NCBI RefSeq assembly: GCF_000511355.1
Contig: NC_023135.1
Span: 379,462 to 443,461 of the forward strand
From: Leisingera methylohalidivorans DSM 14336
GTDB taxonomy: Bacteria > Pseudomonadota > Alphaproteobacteria > Rhodobacterales > Rhodobacteraceae
Direction: 5' to 3'
DNA: 64,000 nucleotides
Shown here: positions 44,410-53,177 of the stretch, piece by piece
Numbering within the stretch: position 1 is the stretch's first letter
Layout of the letters: every line of letters begins with the position of its first letter
Position numbers and translations under genes: made by a program
The notes under the pieces: generated by a model
What the model was told of the DNA's origin: nothing
Seen by the model: the letters and a program-made list of their open reading frames with translations, nothing else
Databases searched by the model: none

Positions 44410-44787
44410 TTATTCCACCAAAACAAAATTGCTGTAACCCGCCTGCCGCAGCAGCCCTGTCACATCGGTGATGCGCTGCAGGTCGGCACCGTCGCGGCCG
44501 CGCAAGATCAGCATATCGGAGGGTTTCTCCATCAGCGGTGCCAGTGCCTGGGTCAGGTTGCTGTCTGCGACCGGCACGCCATTCACATCCAGATTGCCCG
44601 CACCGATACCGATCAGCCGCGGCGGTCCAGTGTAATTGCCGCCCTGCGCAGCCAGCGGCAGCTGCAGCACCGCATCGGCGCCAAAGCGCGACGCCAGCAT
44701 GAAGAAAACCAGCAGCAGAAACACCACGTCGATCATGGGCGTCAGGCTTGGCTTGCGCCGCGGCTTCAGGGGGCGGGTGAACTCCAT
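44410..44787 (-). CDS. exbD: ExbD/TolR family protein (first copy)
   Basis: 125 residues. The proton-conducting Asp is present in LTPMIDVVFLLLVFFMLAS. A periplasmic domain follows (DSNLTQALAPLMEKPSDMLILRGRDGADLQRITDVTGLLRQAG). It works with ExbB to convert the proton gradient into TonB movement. The gene is 4 bases after exbB and 10 bases before the second exbD. Confidence 0.92.
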   Translation of the reverse strand: MEFTRPLKPRRKPSLTPMIDVVFLLLVFFMLASRFGADAVLQLPLAAQGGNYTGPPRLIGIGAGNLDVNGVPVADSNLTQALAPLMEKPSDMLILRGRDGADLQRITDVTGLLRQAGYSNFVLVE

Positions 44788-44791
44788 GGGG

Positions 44792-45697
44792 CTACTCGGC
44801 CGCCAGCTTCAGCGGCTGCGGATCATGGGCGATAAAAATACGGGTGGCGCTGTCCTCAAGATCGCGGCGGATGCGGGTGATCACCGCTTCAAACCAGGTC
44901 AGCGCGGCCGAGGCGGGGATCGCCACTGCCATGCCTGCCGCAGTGGTCAGCAACGCCTCCCAGATGCCGCCCGCCAGCAGGGCGGGGTCGGCCTTGGAAC
45001 CGGCCGCCTGCAATGCCTGAAAGGCGGCAATCATGCCCAGAACGGTGCCCAGCAGACCCAGAAGCGGGGCGATGGTTGCAATCAGCTCCAGCGCGCCAAG
45101 ACCGGCGGCAGCGCTGGCGAGATGCAGTTTGGCCACCCGGGCGGTTTCTTCGCGGGCGCGGTCCTCGGGCAGGGTCGCGGCGGCGGACAGTGCTGCGCCG
45201 ACGACTTGGGAACGCACGCCGATCCGGTTTTTGACGATGGATTGGGCCGCGGCGCGGTCCCCGCGTTCAAAGGCATCCACGGCCTGGCCTGCCTTGCCGC
45301 GCGACCAGGCGCCGAGCAGCGCCAGACGCCAGATCTTCCACAGGATCAGCGCCAATGTGATCACCGACAAGACGGCGATCGCCCAGATGGAAGGGCCGCC
45401 ATCGCGCAGTAATTTCAGTGCCTTGGACGATGCGTCAATTGCTGTCCGGGCCAGCTCATCCTGACTGGGGGGAGGGCCTGAAAGGGGGGCAGTGCCTGCC
45501 TCAGTTACGGCAAAGGCATCCCCGCCAGCCTCTGGAACTTCAAGCACCGTCGCGGAGGGCGGCAGCTGAGGCACAGCACCCCCGGGGGCGTCAAACGCAA
45601 TTTCCGGCACTGGCGCGGCTGGGGTGTCCTGGGCGGCCGCCCAGGCCGCGGCAAGCATCAAAAACGCCGCCAGCGCTGCAGAGAAACGATTGATCAT
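44792..45697 (-). CDS. exbB: MotA/TolQ/ExbB proton channel family protein
   Basis: 301 residues from ATG 45697 (GGAG upstream). Signal-like N-terminus (FSAALAAFLMLAAAWAAAQD), a Pro-rich periplasmic stretch of about 90 residues, then three ExbB helices: WAIAVLSVITLALILWKIW, IATIAPLLGLLGTVLGMIAAFQAL and EALLTTAAGMAVAIPASAALTWFEAV. The extended N-terminus is typical of alphaproteobacterial ExbB. Its ATG overlaps the stop of an upstream broken frame (ATGA at 45694-45697). Confidence 0.9.
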   Translation of the reverse strand: MINRFSAALAAFLMLAAAWAAAQDTPAAPVPEIAFDAPGGAVPQLPPSATVLEVPEAGGDAFAVTEAGTAPLSGPPPSQDELARTAIDASSKALKLLRDGGPSIWAIAVLSVITLALILWKIWRLALLGAWSRGKAGQAVDAFERGDRAAAQSIVKNRIGVRSQVVGAALSAAATLPEDRAREETARVAKLHLASAAAGLGALELIATIAPLLGLLGTVLGMIAAFQALQAAGSKADPALLAGGIWEALLTTAAGMAVAIPASAALTWFEAVITRIRRDLEDSATRIFIAHDPQPLKLAAE

Positions 45698-46272
45698 GAC
45701 TGGCTCCAATAAGCTGCGATATAACTGGTTTTGGGATATTCCCGCGCTGCATTGAACGCCGCGCGGAGGTGCTGGGCCTCTGCCCTTACACCGGTGAACC
45801 AAAGGACATACCAAGGGTATCGCCCTTCCTCCGCCAGCGTGCGCTCTGCAAATTTTCCGCTGTCACTGCTGCCGGGCCTGTTCCGGCATAAGCTGTCCGC
45901 GCGGCCCCCGGCTGCCGCAGGTTCAGCTGTTCGGCGGAGCCTTCTTGCAGCATGAACAGACGGTCTGGCATGGCTAGCAGACACGGCAATCCCAGCCCTG
46001 CCTGCGTATGCCGCAATAGGGTGATGGCCACATCCGGGCACATCAAAGGTGTCTCGCTCAGGGCCGTTATCCAGCGCAGCGCGGGATTCCAGTGAGAATG
46101 CCGGATCGATCAACATCAGGGCCGTCTTTCGCAAAGGAATGACATGCGGTGCGCGCTGCATTGGGCGGGCATGGATGCCGCGTCCCACCCGGAAGGCCCG
46201 GCATAACTCACCGCGGCAGGCCGGCTGCGCGGGTTTGGCACGCGGCGGTTTCAGCCTTAGCCACAGCATCAC
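45694..46272 (-). pseudogene. Probable frameshifted gene heading the tonB operon
   Basis: Protein-like sequence switches frame twice. Frame A carries ALMLIDPAFSLESRAALDNG; a second frame (46046-45786) carries PDVAITLLRHTQAGLGLPCL and PDRLFMLQEGSAEQLNL; frame A resumes with GKFAERTLAEEGRYPWYVLWF and ends YIAAYWSQS. Its stop overlaps the exbB ATG (ATGA), as expected of an expressed upstream gene. I do not recognise the family. Either a real inactivation or sequencing errors. Confidence 0.45.
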
Positions 46273-46576
46273 AAAACCTCTCCAGCCTACTGCCCCAGGA
46301 TCTCCTGCAGGCCATGTTCTTAGGGAGTGGCTGGACCGGCAGCGGAATAAGATGATCCGCCAATGTCTTGCTGAAAACGCGCCTGCATGGCGCGCGGGAA
46401 GCCGTAAGAAGTCTTAGTTGTTTTGTCAAGAATATTTGGTACGCCAGCAGACAGGTCCAGCCGGCTGCCGTTCCCGCGAAGCGGCCCCCGGGCCGGAGGG
46501 TTCCGGATCCGGGAGCTGATGCCGGCCCGCAGGGGCGGCCCCAGGGGGCACCGGTAAACTCGGCCGCGGAACCGGC
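46273..46576. other. 304-base gap upstream of the broken gene
   Basis: No convincing gene. On the minus strand TTGACA followed by AAACAACTAAGAC occurs near 46415-46430 and could be a -35 element for the tonB operon, but no good -10 is at the right distance. No Irr or Fur box was recognised. Confidence 0.35.
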
Positions 46577-47611
46577 TTACTGCTTCCTGATCGCGTTGAA
46601 CCATTCCGCCATGAAGCGCCTGCGCTTTTCGGCGTCCTGATACACCAGCAGGCCAGGCCCCAGCTGGATCGGCCGTTTTGAACTCGCCGCGCCGATGACC
46701 TCCGCGGACGGGGGGCGGAACGGGTATTCAGCGCCCGGCGGCTGCGACCAGGCTGCATATGCCAGATGGTCAACAAACCGCTGCGCCAGATCAGGCTGCC
46801 CGCCGCCGCTCAACAGCACCGCAGACCGCATCATCAGATGGGTGTAGTCTTCCGGGTCGATGACAATGATCTCGTCTTCCAGGTCCTGCCGTGCCCGCGC
46901 GTAACTTCCTAAAACATTGTAAGCAATCAGGATCTCTCCGGCGGCAACGCTTTCAATCATACTGGCAGAGCAGCAAAACAGGGCCGGTTCAAGGCTGCCG
47001 GTGACCTCCATCAGCCGCCAGTAAGTTTCGGACGTCCGAGCATCCTGGGTCGCAAACAGATACCCCAGCCCGCTGAGCGCCACATCATACGTGCCCACTT
47101 TGCCCAGGAACCTCTCCGGTTCTGCCCGCATCAGCGCAATCAGGTCCTGGCGTGTGCGTGGAATATCCCGGCCTCGGAAACCGGCCGCGGATAGCACAAC
47201 AGACGCAGGCTCAAGCGAAAACGCAAACACATGATTCCGCCAATTCCCCCAGTCCGGAATCAGCGCAGTAAATGCGGATTGATGGGACCGGGTGAACCCG
47301 TCGTTTGCCAGTTTGGTCTGCAGATCCATTGCCGAGGACAGCGCCACGTCAAACTGCTCTTCTCCTTTGAGCACCGCTTTCATCACTTCGCTGCTGTTGG
47401 CGACGGTATAGTCCACCGCTGTCCCGGGGTGCTTTTGCAGGAAGCTTTCAATGAGAGGAGCCAGAATAGCTGTGTCAGTGGTCGAAATGATCCGCAGCGG
47501 CGTGCCGTCTTCCGGACCGATCCAGTGCTTTTCTTCCACCTCGAAGCCAGCGGCCGGCAGCGTTGCAAGGGTCAAGAAGGTCAGTGCAAGGGAAAACAAA
47601 GCGTTACGCAC
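46577..47611 (-). CDS. Periplasmic solute-binding protein linked to the TctDE sensor
   Basis: 344 residues from GTG 47611. Signal peptide ALFSLALTFLTLATLPAAGF. The fold is ABC-type family 1 binding protein (LRIISTTDTAILAPLIESFLQKHPGTAVDYTVANSSEVMKAVLKGEEQFDVALSSAMDLQTKL), unlike the TctC family. No ABC permease or ATPase is nearby. The gene overlaps the tctE end by 31 bases, so it is part of the sensor transcript; a role as periplasmic ligand sensor for the kinase is inferred. Confidence 0.82.
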   Translation of the reverse strand: MRNALFSLALTFLTLATLPAAGFEVEEKHWIGPEDGTPLRIISTTDTAILAPLIESFLQKHPGTAVDYTVANSSEVMKAVLKGEEQFDVALSSAMDLQTKLANDGFTRSHQSAFTALIPDWGNWRNHVFAFSLEPASVVLSAAGFRGRDIPRTRQDLIALMRAEPERFLGKVGTYDVALSGLGYLFATQDARTSETYWRLMEVTGSLEPALFCCSASMIESVAAGEILIAYNVLGSYARARQDLEDEIIVIDPEDYTHLMMRSAVLLSGGGQPDLAQRFVDHLAYAAWSQPPGAEYPFRPPSAEVIGAASSKRPIQLGPGLLVYQDAEKRRRFMAEWFNAIRKQ

Positions 47612-48966
47612 GCGCCTGCTCCTGTCTGGCTGTTTTCAATGATCAGCTGTCCGCCATGGGCCTCGGCCACCTCGCGGGCAATCGTCAGCCCAAGCCCCGA
47701 ACCAATTGTATTCCTGGCGTTGGCGCCGCGGACAAAGCGGCGGGTCAGCGCTTCGGTGTCTTCGCACTTAAACCCGCCCGCCTGATCTTCTATTTCTATG
47801 CACGCGCTGCCGCCGCGGCAGACCGCGCGAATCCAGACTTCGCTGTCCCGGCCGGAATATTTGATGGCGTTGTCCAGAATATTGCGGACTGCATTTTGCA
47901 GCAGAATGCCATCGCCCGGAATACTGATGGTTTCCTGGCCTTCGAAATGCAGGGACATATCCTTCAGTTCGGCCACCGGCTGCAGCCGCTCAGCCAGGTC
48001 CCGGGCAAGTTCCGTCAGGTTGACGTCCTCAAGTTCCAGACTGTCCGTCCGGAACGAAACCATGGCGTGGTCCAGCAGCTGCCCCGCCGCGCGGGAGCTT
48101 TCATCGATGGCACGGATCATTTCGCGCAGGCTGTTCCGGTTGTTTTCTTTTTCTATCCGCATCAGGGTGACCTCGGCCTGCGCGCGCACCGTTGCCAGCG
48201 GCGTGCGCACCCGGTGCGCGGCCTCGGCAATGAAATCCTCGGACCGGGCCAGCGATGTCTGCAGACGGCTGATAAAACTGTTGAGCGACGATACCAGCGG
48301 CGACATCTCGGAGGGTACCGGCCGGGACACCGGGCGCAGGTCTTTAGGGCCGCGGCGCGAAATTGCCTCGGTCAGGGATCTGAGCGGGGTGATGCTGGAC
48401 TGGGCGGACCAGAATGCGAGGCCGGATGCCAGCACGAAGAAACCCACGCCGAGGTACAGCGCCGACCACGAAAGCTGCGCCAGCAAGGCCGCCTGGCCCG
48501 ACCGGGTCTGGGCAACTGAAACCTGAACAGCAACCGGCGCGCCCTCAACGGACAGCCGCCGGAAAAGGGTCACTGCCCGGATGCTTTCCGCCTTGTAGCG
48601 CGCGGTTTGAAATACAGGCTGGCCCGGCTGGACGGGCGGCCCGGCCACCGGCAGGTCCGCATATCCGGTCAGCACACCTGCCGGCGTTGCGATCTGGTAA
48701 AACACCCGGTCATCGCTCACATTGCCCAGCATGGACAGGGCGGCATAGGGGATGTCTGCAGTAATTTCACCGGACTGGACCGAAACCGAGTCCAGGATAG
48801 AGGTTGCTGAGGCCAGCAGGATCCTGTCATGGCTTTCTTCCGCAACATTGCGGACAAATCCCAGCACTGCCAAAAACAGAAGAGCTGCCAGAAGTGCGGC
48901 GCTGCCCATAAGCTGCAGCAGCAGCCGGCGGCGGATCGATCCGCTGACATTGACCGTTGCGCTCAT
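47581..48966 (-). CDS. tctE: Sensor histidine kinase, TctE-like
   Basis: 461 residues. Two membrane helices (about 16-38 and 165-187) flank a periplasmic sensor domain of about 125 residues. Phospho-acceptor His251 is in FIAEAAHRVRTPLATVRAQAE, the N box includes NAVRNILDNAIKYS (Asn366), and the G2 box is GSGLGLTIAREVAEAHGG. It phosphorylates the TctD-like regulator and starts on its stop codon (ATGA at 48963-48966). Probably senses tricarboxylates with a binding protein. Confidence 0.9.
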   Translation of the reverse strand: MSATVNVSGSIRRRLLLQLMGSAALLAALLFLAVLGFVRNVAEESHDRILLASATSILDSVSVQSGEITADIPYAALSMLGNVSDDRVFYQIATPAGVLTGYADLPVAGPPVQPGQPVFQTARYKAESIRAVTLFRRLSVEGAPVAVQVSVAQTRSGQAALLAQLSWSALYLGVGFFVLASGLAFWSAQSSITPLRSLTEAISRRGPKDLRPVSRPVPSEMSPLVSSLNSFISRLQTSLARSEDFIAEAAHRVRTPLATVRAQAEVTLMRIEKENNRNSLREMIRAIDESSRAAGQLLDHAMVSFRTDSLELEDVNLTELARDLAERLQPVAELKDMSLHFEGQETISIPGDGILLQNAVRNILDNAIKYSGRDSEVWIRAVCRGGSACIEIEDQAGGFKCEDTEALTRRFVRGANARNTIGSGLGLTIAREVAEAHGGQLIIENSQTGAGACVTLCFPLH

Positions 48967-49628
48967 TCCAGCGACAACCGGTAACCCAGTCCGCGCACAG
49001 TGGTGATCTCTGCCCCGGAACCGGCCAGATGCTTGCGCAGCCTGGCGACATAGACCTCAATCGCGTTCTCCGAAACCTCTTCGTCATAGGAAAACAGCCT
49101 GTCCACCAGCTTGGACTTGGAGAATATCCGGTCCGGCGCATTCAGAAACACCTCCAGAAGCCGTAACTCCCGGTTCCGCAAACTGATGATCTTGCCGCCG
49201 GACGTAAGGGTGCCTGCCATCGGATCGAACAGCAGATTTGCGAATCGCCGCATGTTGGAACTGCCGCCTCCGCGGCGGCGCAGCACTGCCCGGCAGCGGG
49301 CCTCCAGCTCGGAAAAATCGAACGGCTTGGTCAGATAATCATCGGCGCCAAGATCCAGCATGCCAACCCGGTCCGAGACTTCTGAACGGGCAGTCAGTAC
49401 AATGACAGGTGTTTCTTTCCGGTTGTCGCGGTGGTTCTTCAGAAAGCTGCGGCCATCACCGTCCGGGAGCATAATATCCAATAAAATCAGATCATAATCG
49501 GTGGTGTCGGAAAATGCATTTGCCGTGCCTGCATCGGGAGCATGGTCCACCGCATGCCCGTCCAGCCGCAGCCGGGCCTGAATAGCATTTGCCAGGCTTT
49601 CATTATCCTCAACCAGCAGGAAGCGCAT
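48963..49628 (-). CDS. tctD: Response regulator, TctD-like (OmpR family)
   Basis: 221 residues. Receiver domain with acidic pocket E7-D8, phospho-acceptor D51 in LILLDIMLPDGDG and K101 in DDYLTKPFD. C-terminal OmpR/PhoB winged helix: LRNRELRLLEVFLNAPDRIFSKSKLVDRLF and ENAIEVYVARLRKHL. It should activate the divergent tctCBA operon; a fitting direct-repeat site lies at 49656-49672. Confidence 0.92.
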   Translation of the reverse strand: MRFLLVEDNESLANAIQARLRLDGHAVDHAPDAGTANAFSDTTDYDLILLDIMLPDGDGRSFLKNHRDNRKETPVIVLTARSEVSDRVGMLDLGADDYLTKPFDFSELEARCRAVLRRRGGGSSNMRRFANLLFDPMAGTLTSGGKIISLRNRELRLLEVFLNAPDRIFSKSKLVDRLFSYDEEVSENAIEVYVARLRKHLAGSGAEITTVRGLGYRLSLE

Positions 49629-49655
49629 AGCGGTCCGTCCTTTCCGAGCGCCTTA

Positions 49656-49672
49656 TGACAGAGCTGTGACAG
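49656..49672 (+). promoter_or_regulatory. Candidate TctD operator: TGACAG direct repeat at 11-base period
   Basis: TGACAG (49656-49661) and TGACAG (49667-49672), 11 bases start to start, the spacing used by OmpR/PhoB-type dimers. TGTCA in inverted sense follows at 49679. It lies between tctD and tctC, about 75 bases before the tctC ATG. Confidence 0.6.
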
Positions 49673-49745
49673 GTCCATGTCAGCTTGCTGTGCTCCCCTT
49701 CAGTCATGAGCGGCGAGACCGCGATTTGTCAAATGGGAGGACAAA

Positions 49746-50729
49746 ATGAGCAATTGGACCCTGATGCGCCGGACTGTGATCGCGGCAGCGGCAGCAGCCA
49801 TGGCCTTTGGCGCACCGGCCAATGCCGAAGAGAAGGTGCTGGACAGCATCCACTTTCTGATACCCGGCGGGGCGGGCGGCGGCTGGGACGGAACCGCACG
49901 CGGCACCGGCGAAGCGCTGACAGCTGCCGGCCTGGTCGGCAAGGCCTCCTACGAAAACATGTCCGGCGGCGGCGGCGGCAAGGCTATCGGCTATTTGATC
50001 GAGAACGCCGCCAGCCAGCACGGCACGCTGATGGTGAACTCCACCCCTATCGTGATCCGCTCGCTGACCGGTGTGTTTCCGCAGAACTTCCGCGACCTGA
50101 CCCTGGTGGCGGGCACCATTGGCGATTACGCGGCCTTTGTGGTTGGCAAGGACAGCCCGATCAATTCGATGGCGGACCTTCTGGCCGCCTATAAGGCGGA
50201 CCCGCGCGGCACCGCCGTTGGCGGCGGTTCGGTTCCGGGCGGCATGGACCATCTGGTTGCAGCCATGGTGATGCAGGCCGCAGGCGAAGACCCGACCGCG
50301 GTGAAATACATCCCCTATGATGCCGGCGGCAAAGCCATGGCGGCGCTGCTTTCCGGCGAAATATCGGCGCTCAGCACCGGGTTTTCCGAGGCCATCGATC
50401 TGGCCAATGCGGGTGAGGTGAAGATCATCGGTGTAACATCCGAGGAGCGGGTGGACAGCTACCCGGATGCCCCGACGATGAAGGAGCAGGGGCTCGACAC
50501 CGCGTTTGTAAACTGGCGCGGTTTCTTCGCGGCGCCGGGGCTGCCGGAAGACCGTCTGACGGCCTATCAGGCCGCGCTGGCCAAGATGTACGCCACACCC
50601 GAATGGGAAGAGGTCCGGGCCCGCAACGGCTGGGTCAACATTCACAATTCGGGTGAGGACTTCCGCAGCTTCCTGGAAGCTCAGGAACAGGTTATCGGCG
50701 ATCTGATGAAACAGCTCGGGTTCCTCTGA
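49746..50729 (+). CDS. tctC: Tripartite tricarboxylate transporter periplasmic binding protein
   Basis: 327 residues; GGGAGG five bases before the ATG. Signal peptide about 1-27 (ending PANAEE). TctC-family hallmarks: IHFLIPGGAGGGWDGTARGTGEAL, SYENMSGGGGGKAIGYLIEN, VKYIPYDAGGKAMAALLSGEISALSTGFSE, and SYPDAPTMKEQGLDTAFVNWRGFFAAPGLP. It binds citrate or a similar acid in the periplasm and hands it to TctAB. The short hairpin-rich gap after the gene may adjust its level relative to the membrane subunits. Confidence 0.95.
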   Translation: MSNWTLMRRTVIAAAAAAMAFGAPANAEEKVLDSIHFLIPGGAGGGWDGTARGTGEALTAAGLVGKASYENMSGGGGGKAIGYLIENAASQHGTLMVNSTPIVIRSLTGVFPQNFRDLTLVAGTIGDYAAFVVGKDSPINSMADLLAAYKADPRGTAVGGGSVPGGMDHLVAAMVMQAAGEDPTAVKYIPYDAGGKAMAALLSGEISALSTGFSEAIDLANAGEVKIIGVTSEERVDSYPDAPTMKEQGLDTAFVNWRGFFAAPGLPEDRLTAYQAALAKMYATPEWEEVRARNGWVNIHNSGEDFRSFLEAQEQVIGDLMKQLGFL

Positions 50730-50740
50730 CCGGGCGGCCT

Positions 50741-50820
50741 GGCGCCCCCGGGCTGTGCTAGGGGTCCACCCGCGCGCTTCCGGGGGCGCCGCGCAACGCG
50801 CGGCGGGGCAGCGCCCCCGG
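50741..50820 (+). promoter_or_regulatory. Mutually exclusive hairpins between tctC and tctB
   Basis: CCGGGGGCGCC (50780-50790) can pair with GGCGCCCCCGG (50741-50751) or, over its first 10 bases, with GCGCCCCCGG (50811-50820). The second form contains an inner stem CCGCGC-AAC-GCGCGG (50789-50803). One segment with two partners suits attenuation, or 3'-end protection of tctC mRNA. Confidence 0.6.
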
Positions 50821-50855
50821 TCCCGCAAAATAAAACACGACAGCCGGAGTAGAAA

Positions 50856-51350
50856 ATGGCCCTCGACAGATGGATTGCCCTGATCATTCTGATGATCTGC
50901 CTCGCCTATGGCTATACGGCGTTCTTCACCATGGATGGCGCGCTGCCGCCGTTTATGAAACGCAACCCGATCTGGCCCAGCACCTTTCCCAAGCTCCTGT
51001 CGGTGATGGCCATTTTCACAGCGCTTTATGTGCTGCTGGGGCTGGAAAAGGGGGCGGAGGAGCCAAAGCCGATGGATATCAACTACCGGCGGCTGACGGA
51101 CTACAAGCTTGGCCAGGCGCTTATGCTGCTGGGGATGATGGCCGCCTATGCACTGCTGCTGCGCCCCGCGGGATTTCTGCCCGCAACCGTCGCTTTTCTG
51201 GCAGCCGGAGCTTTTGTCCTGGGAGAGCGCAAGCTGCACATTCTGCTTCCCATCGCGGCCGCGGCTGCAGGTGTGGTCTGGTATTTGGTGCAGGAAGTGC
51301 TGGGGATCTTTCTCAGCCCCTGGCCTGCAATTCTGACAAACGGAGGCTGA
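50856..51350 (+). CDS. tctB: Tripartite tricarboxylate transporter small membrane subunit
   Basis: 164 residues; GGAG seven bases before the ATG. Four hydrophobic segments: WIALIILMICLAYGYTAFF, FPKLLSVMAIFTALYVLLGL, LGQALMLLGMMAAYALLLRPAGF and a C-terminal pair around LLPIAAAAAGVVWYLVQEVLGI. TctB-family small subunit, paired with TctA. Its stop is one base before the tctA ATG. Confidence 0.93.
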   Translation: MALDRWIALIILMICLAYGYTAFFTMDGALPPFMKRNPIWPSTFPKLLSVMAIFTALYVLLGLEKGAEEPKPMDINYRRLTDYKLGQALMLLGMMAAYALLLRPAGFLPATVAFLAAGAFVLGERKLHILLPIAAAAAGVVWYLVQEVLGIFLSPWPAILTNGG

Positions 51351-51351
51351 T

Positions 51352-52869
51352 ATGCTTGAAGGCATTCTGGCCGGTCTTGAAACGGCCTTTTCCCTTACCA
51401 ACCTGCTGATGGTCATCGGCGGCTGCCTGATCGGCACATTCATCGGCATGCTGCCGGGGCTGGGGCCGATGTCGATTATCGCCATTATGATCCCGGTGGC
51501 GATCTCCATCGGTGATCCCTCCGCCGCACTGATCCTGCTGGCCGGTGTCTACTACGGGGCGATCTTTGGCGGTTCCACCTCGTCGATCCTGATCAACGCA
51601 CCCGGGGTTGCCTCCACCGTGGCCACATCGTTTGACGGATATCCGCTGGCGCGCCAGGGCAAGGCCGGCAAGGCGCTGACAGTCGCTGCCATCGCGTCTT
51701 TCTCCGGCGGCACCATTGGCGCGATCCTGTTGATGGTCTTTGCCCCGGCTTTGGCGACAGTTGCGCTGTTGTTTCATTCGGCCGAATATTTCGCCCTGAT
51801 GGTGGTGGGGCTTTCGGCCATTGCCGCCTTTGCCGGATCCGGTCAGGCGGGCAAGGCGGTGCTGATGACCCTCATGGGGCTGATCATGGCCACGGTGGGC
51901 GAGGGCGCGCTGTTCAACATGCCGCGCTTCACCATGGGCATCATGGACCTGCAATCAGGTTTCGGGTTCATCACCCTCGCGATGGCGATGTTTGCACTGC
52001 CCGAAGCGATGTACCTGGTGCTCGACCCGTCCCGGTCCAATACCGGTGGAGGCAGCAGCGAGATCAAGGACCTGCGGATCACCCGGGCGGAAGCCAAAGC
52101 CATCGCCCCGGTGATCGGACGGCAGTCGATCCAAGGATTTCTGATCGGTGTCCTGCCCGGGGCCGGCGCCACGATTGCCTCGTTCCTTGGCTATGCGGTG
52201 GAGCGTAATCTCGCCCCGAAAGAAGAGCAGGAGCAATTCGGCAAGGGATCTATAAAAGGCCTCGCCGCGCCGGAGAGCGCCAACAATGCCGCTTGCACCG
52301 GTTCTTTTGTGCCGCTTTTGACGCTGGGTATTCCGGGATCGGGCACAACTGCCATCCTGCTGGGAGCACTGATAGCATTGAATGTCTCGCCTGGCCCCCG
52401 TCTGATGATAGATGAGCCGCAGATTTTCTGGGCAGTGATTATCTCAATGTATCTGGGCAACCTGATCCTGCTGATTCTGAACCTGCCGCTGATCCCCTAT
52501 ATCGCCAAGGTGCTGGCGGTGCCGCGCACTTACCTGATCCCCTTCATTCTCTTCTTCACCTTGATGGGGGCCTATATCGGGCAGAACAACGCAACCGAAC
52601 TGCTGATCCTGGTGGGGCTGGGCATCTGCGCAACGGTGCTTCGGTTTGCGGACTACCCGCTGGCGCCCTTGCTGATCGGCTTCATTCTGGGCTCCATGCT
52701 GGAGGACAACTTTGCCCGCTCCATGCAGCTTTATGACGGGCTCGGGTTCATCCTGGAACGGCCGATGACGCTTGGCTTGCTGGGTATGGCTGTCATACTG
52801 GTGCTGCTGCCCGGTTACCGCGCAAGGCGGGCCCGGCTGCGGGCCGAAGGAACTGCCGATGCAGACTGA
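51352..52869 (+). CDS. tctA: Tripartite tricarboxylate transporter large membrane subunit
   Basis: 505 residues with about twelve membrane segments. TctA signatures: GTFIGMLPGLGPMSIIAIMIP, YYGAIFGGSTSSILINAPGVASTVATSFDGYPLARQGKAGKAL, and APESANNAACTGSFVPLLTLGIPGSGTTAILLGAL. It is the channel of the proton or sodium gradient-driven importer. It follows tctB with almost no gap and is closed by a strong UUCG-loop terminator. Confidence 0.96.
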   Translation: MLEGILAGLETAFSLTNLLMVIGGCLIGTFIGMLPGLGPMSIIAIMIPVAISIGDPSAALILLAGVYYGAIFGGSTSSILINAPGVASTVATSFDGYPLARQGKAGKALTVAAIASFSGGTIGAILLMVFAPALATVALLFHSAEYFALMVVGLSAIAAFAGSGQAGKAVLMTLMGLIMATVGEGALFNMPRFTMGIMDLQSGFGFITLAMAMFALPEAMYLVLDPSRSNTGGGSSEIKDLRITRAEAKAIAPVIGRQSIQGFLIGVLPGAGATIASFLGYAVERNLAPKEEQEQFGKGSIKGLAAPESANNAACTGSFVPLLTLGIPGSGTTAILLGALIALNVSPGPRLMIDEPQIFWAVIISMYLGNLILLILNLPLIPYIAKVLAVPRTYLIPFILFFTLMGAYIGQNNATELLILVGLGICATVLRFADYPLAPLLIGFILGSMLEDNFARSMQLYDGLGFILERPMTLGLLGMAVILVLLPGYRARRARLRAEGTADAD

Positions 52870-52875
52870 CAAAGT

Positions 52876-52904
52876 ATTTGGAAGGCTTCGGCCTTCCAAA
52901 TTTT
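52876..52904 (+). terminator. Intrinsic terminator of tctCBA
   Basis: ATTTGGAAGGC (52876-52886), loop TTCG, GCCTTCCAAAT (52891-52901), then TTT. A perfect 11-bp stem with a stable UUCG tetraloop and a short U-run seven bases after the tctA stop. Confidence 0.85.
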
Positions 52905-52950
52905 CAGCCCGGCGGCAAAGCTCAGGAGATCTATCCGTTCAGGGCTGAAA
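52902..52950. repeat. Inverted repeat downstream of the tctA terminator
   Basis: TTTCAGCCC (52902-52910) with GGGCTGAAA (52942-52950); GCTGAAA occurs again near 52974. The rest of the gap to 53177 holds no recognised gene or promoter. Confidence 0.5.
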
Positions 52951-53177
52951 CTGCCCGCTGGTCCGCTGAAATTTTGCTGGCAGGCCTGCGACAGACCATC
53001 CTTTCAATCAGTGAGGGACCAGGCGATTCCCCCTGCTGAACACCGCAACGGCTAAAGGCGCTTCCTTTGCAGGTGCATCCTTCCACGGGGCCTTGCTCTA
53101 GGCGCATGGCCGCCTAGCGTGGCCGGACCTGCCGGCCGCAGCTTGAAGGTCCGGCAGCCTTCCATATAACGCGCGCC

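Noticed and set aside
46415..46445. TTGACA promoter for the tonB operon
   Set aside because: A good -35 is present on the minus strand but no acceptable -10 at 16-18 bases, so it is mentioned only as a possibility.
49704..51509. 601-codon minus-strand open frame across tctC and tctB
   Set aside because: It covers two recognised genes and their gap on the other strand; the translation has no coherent domain.
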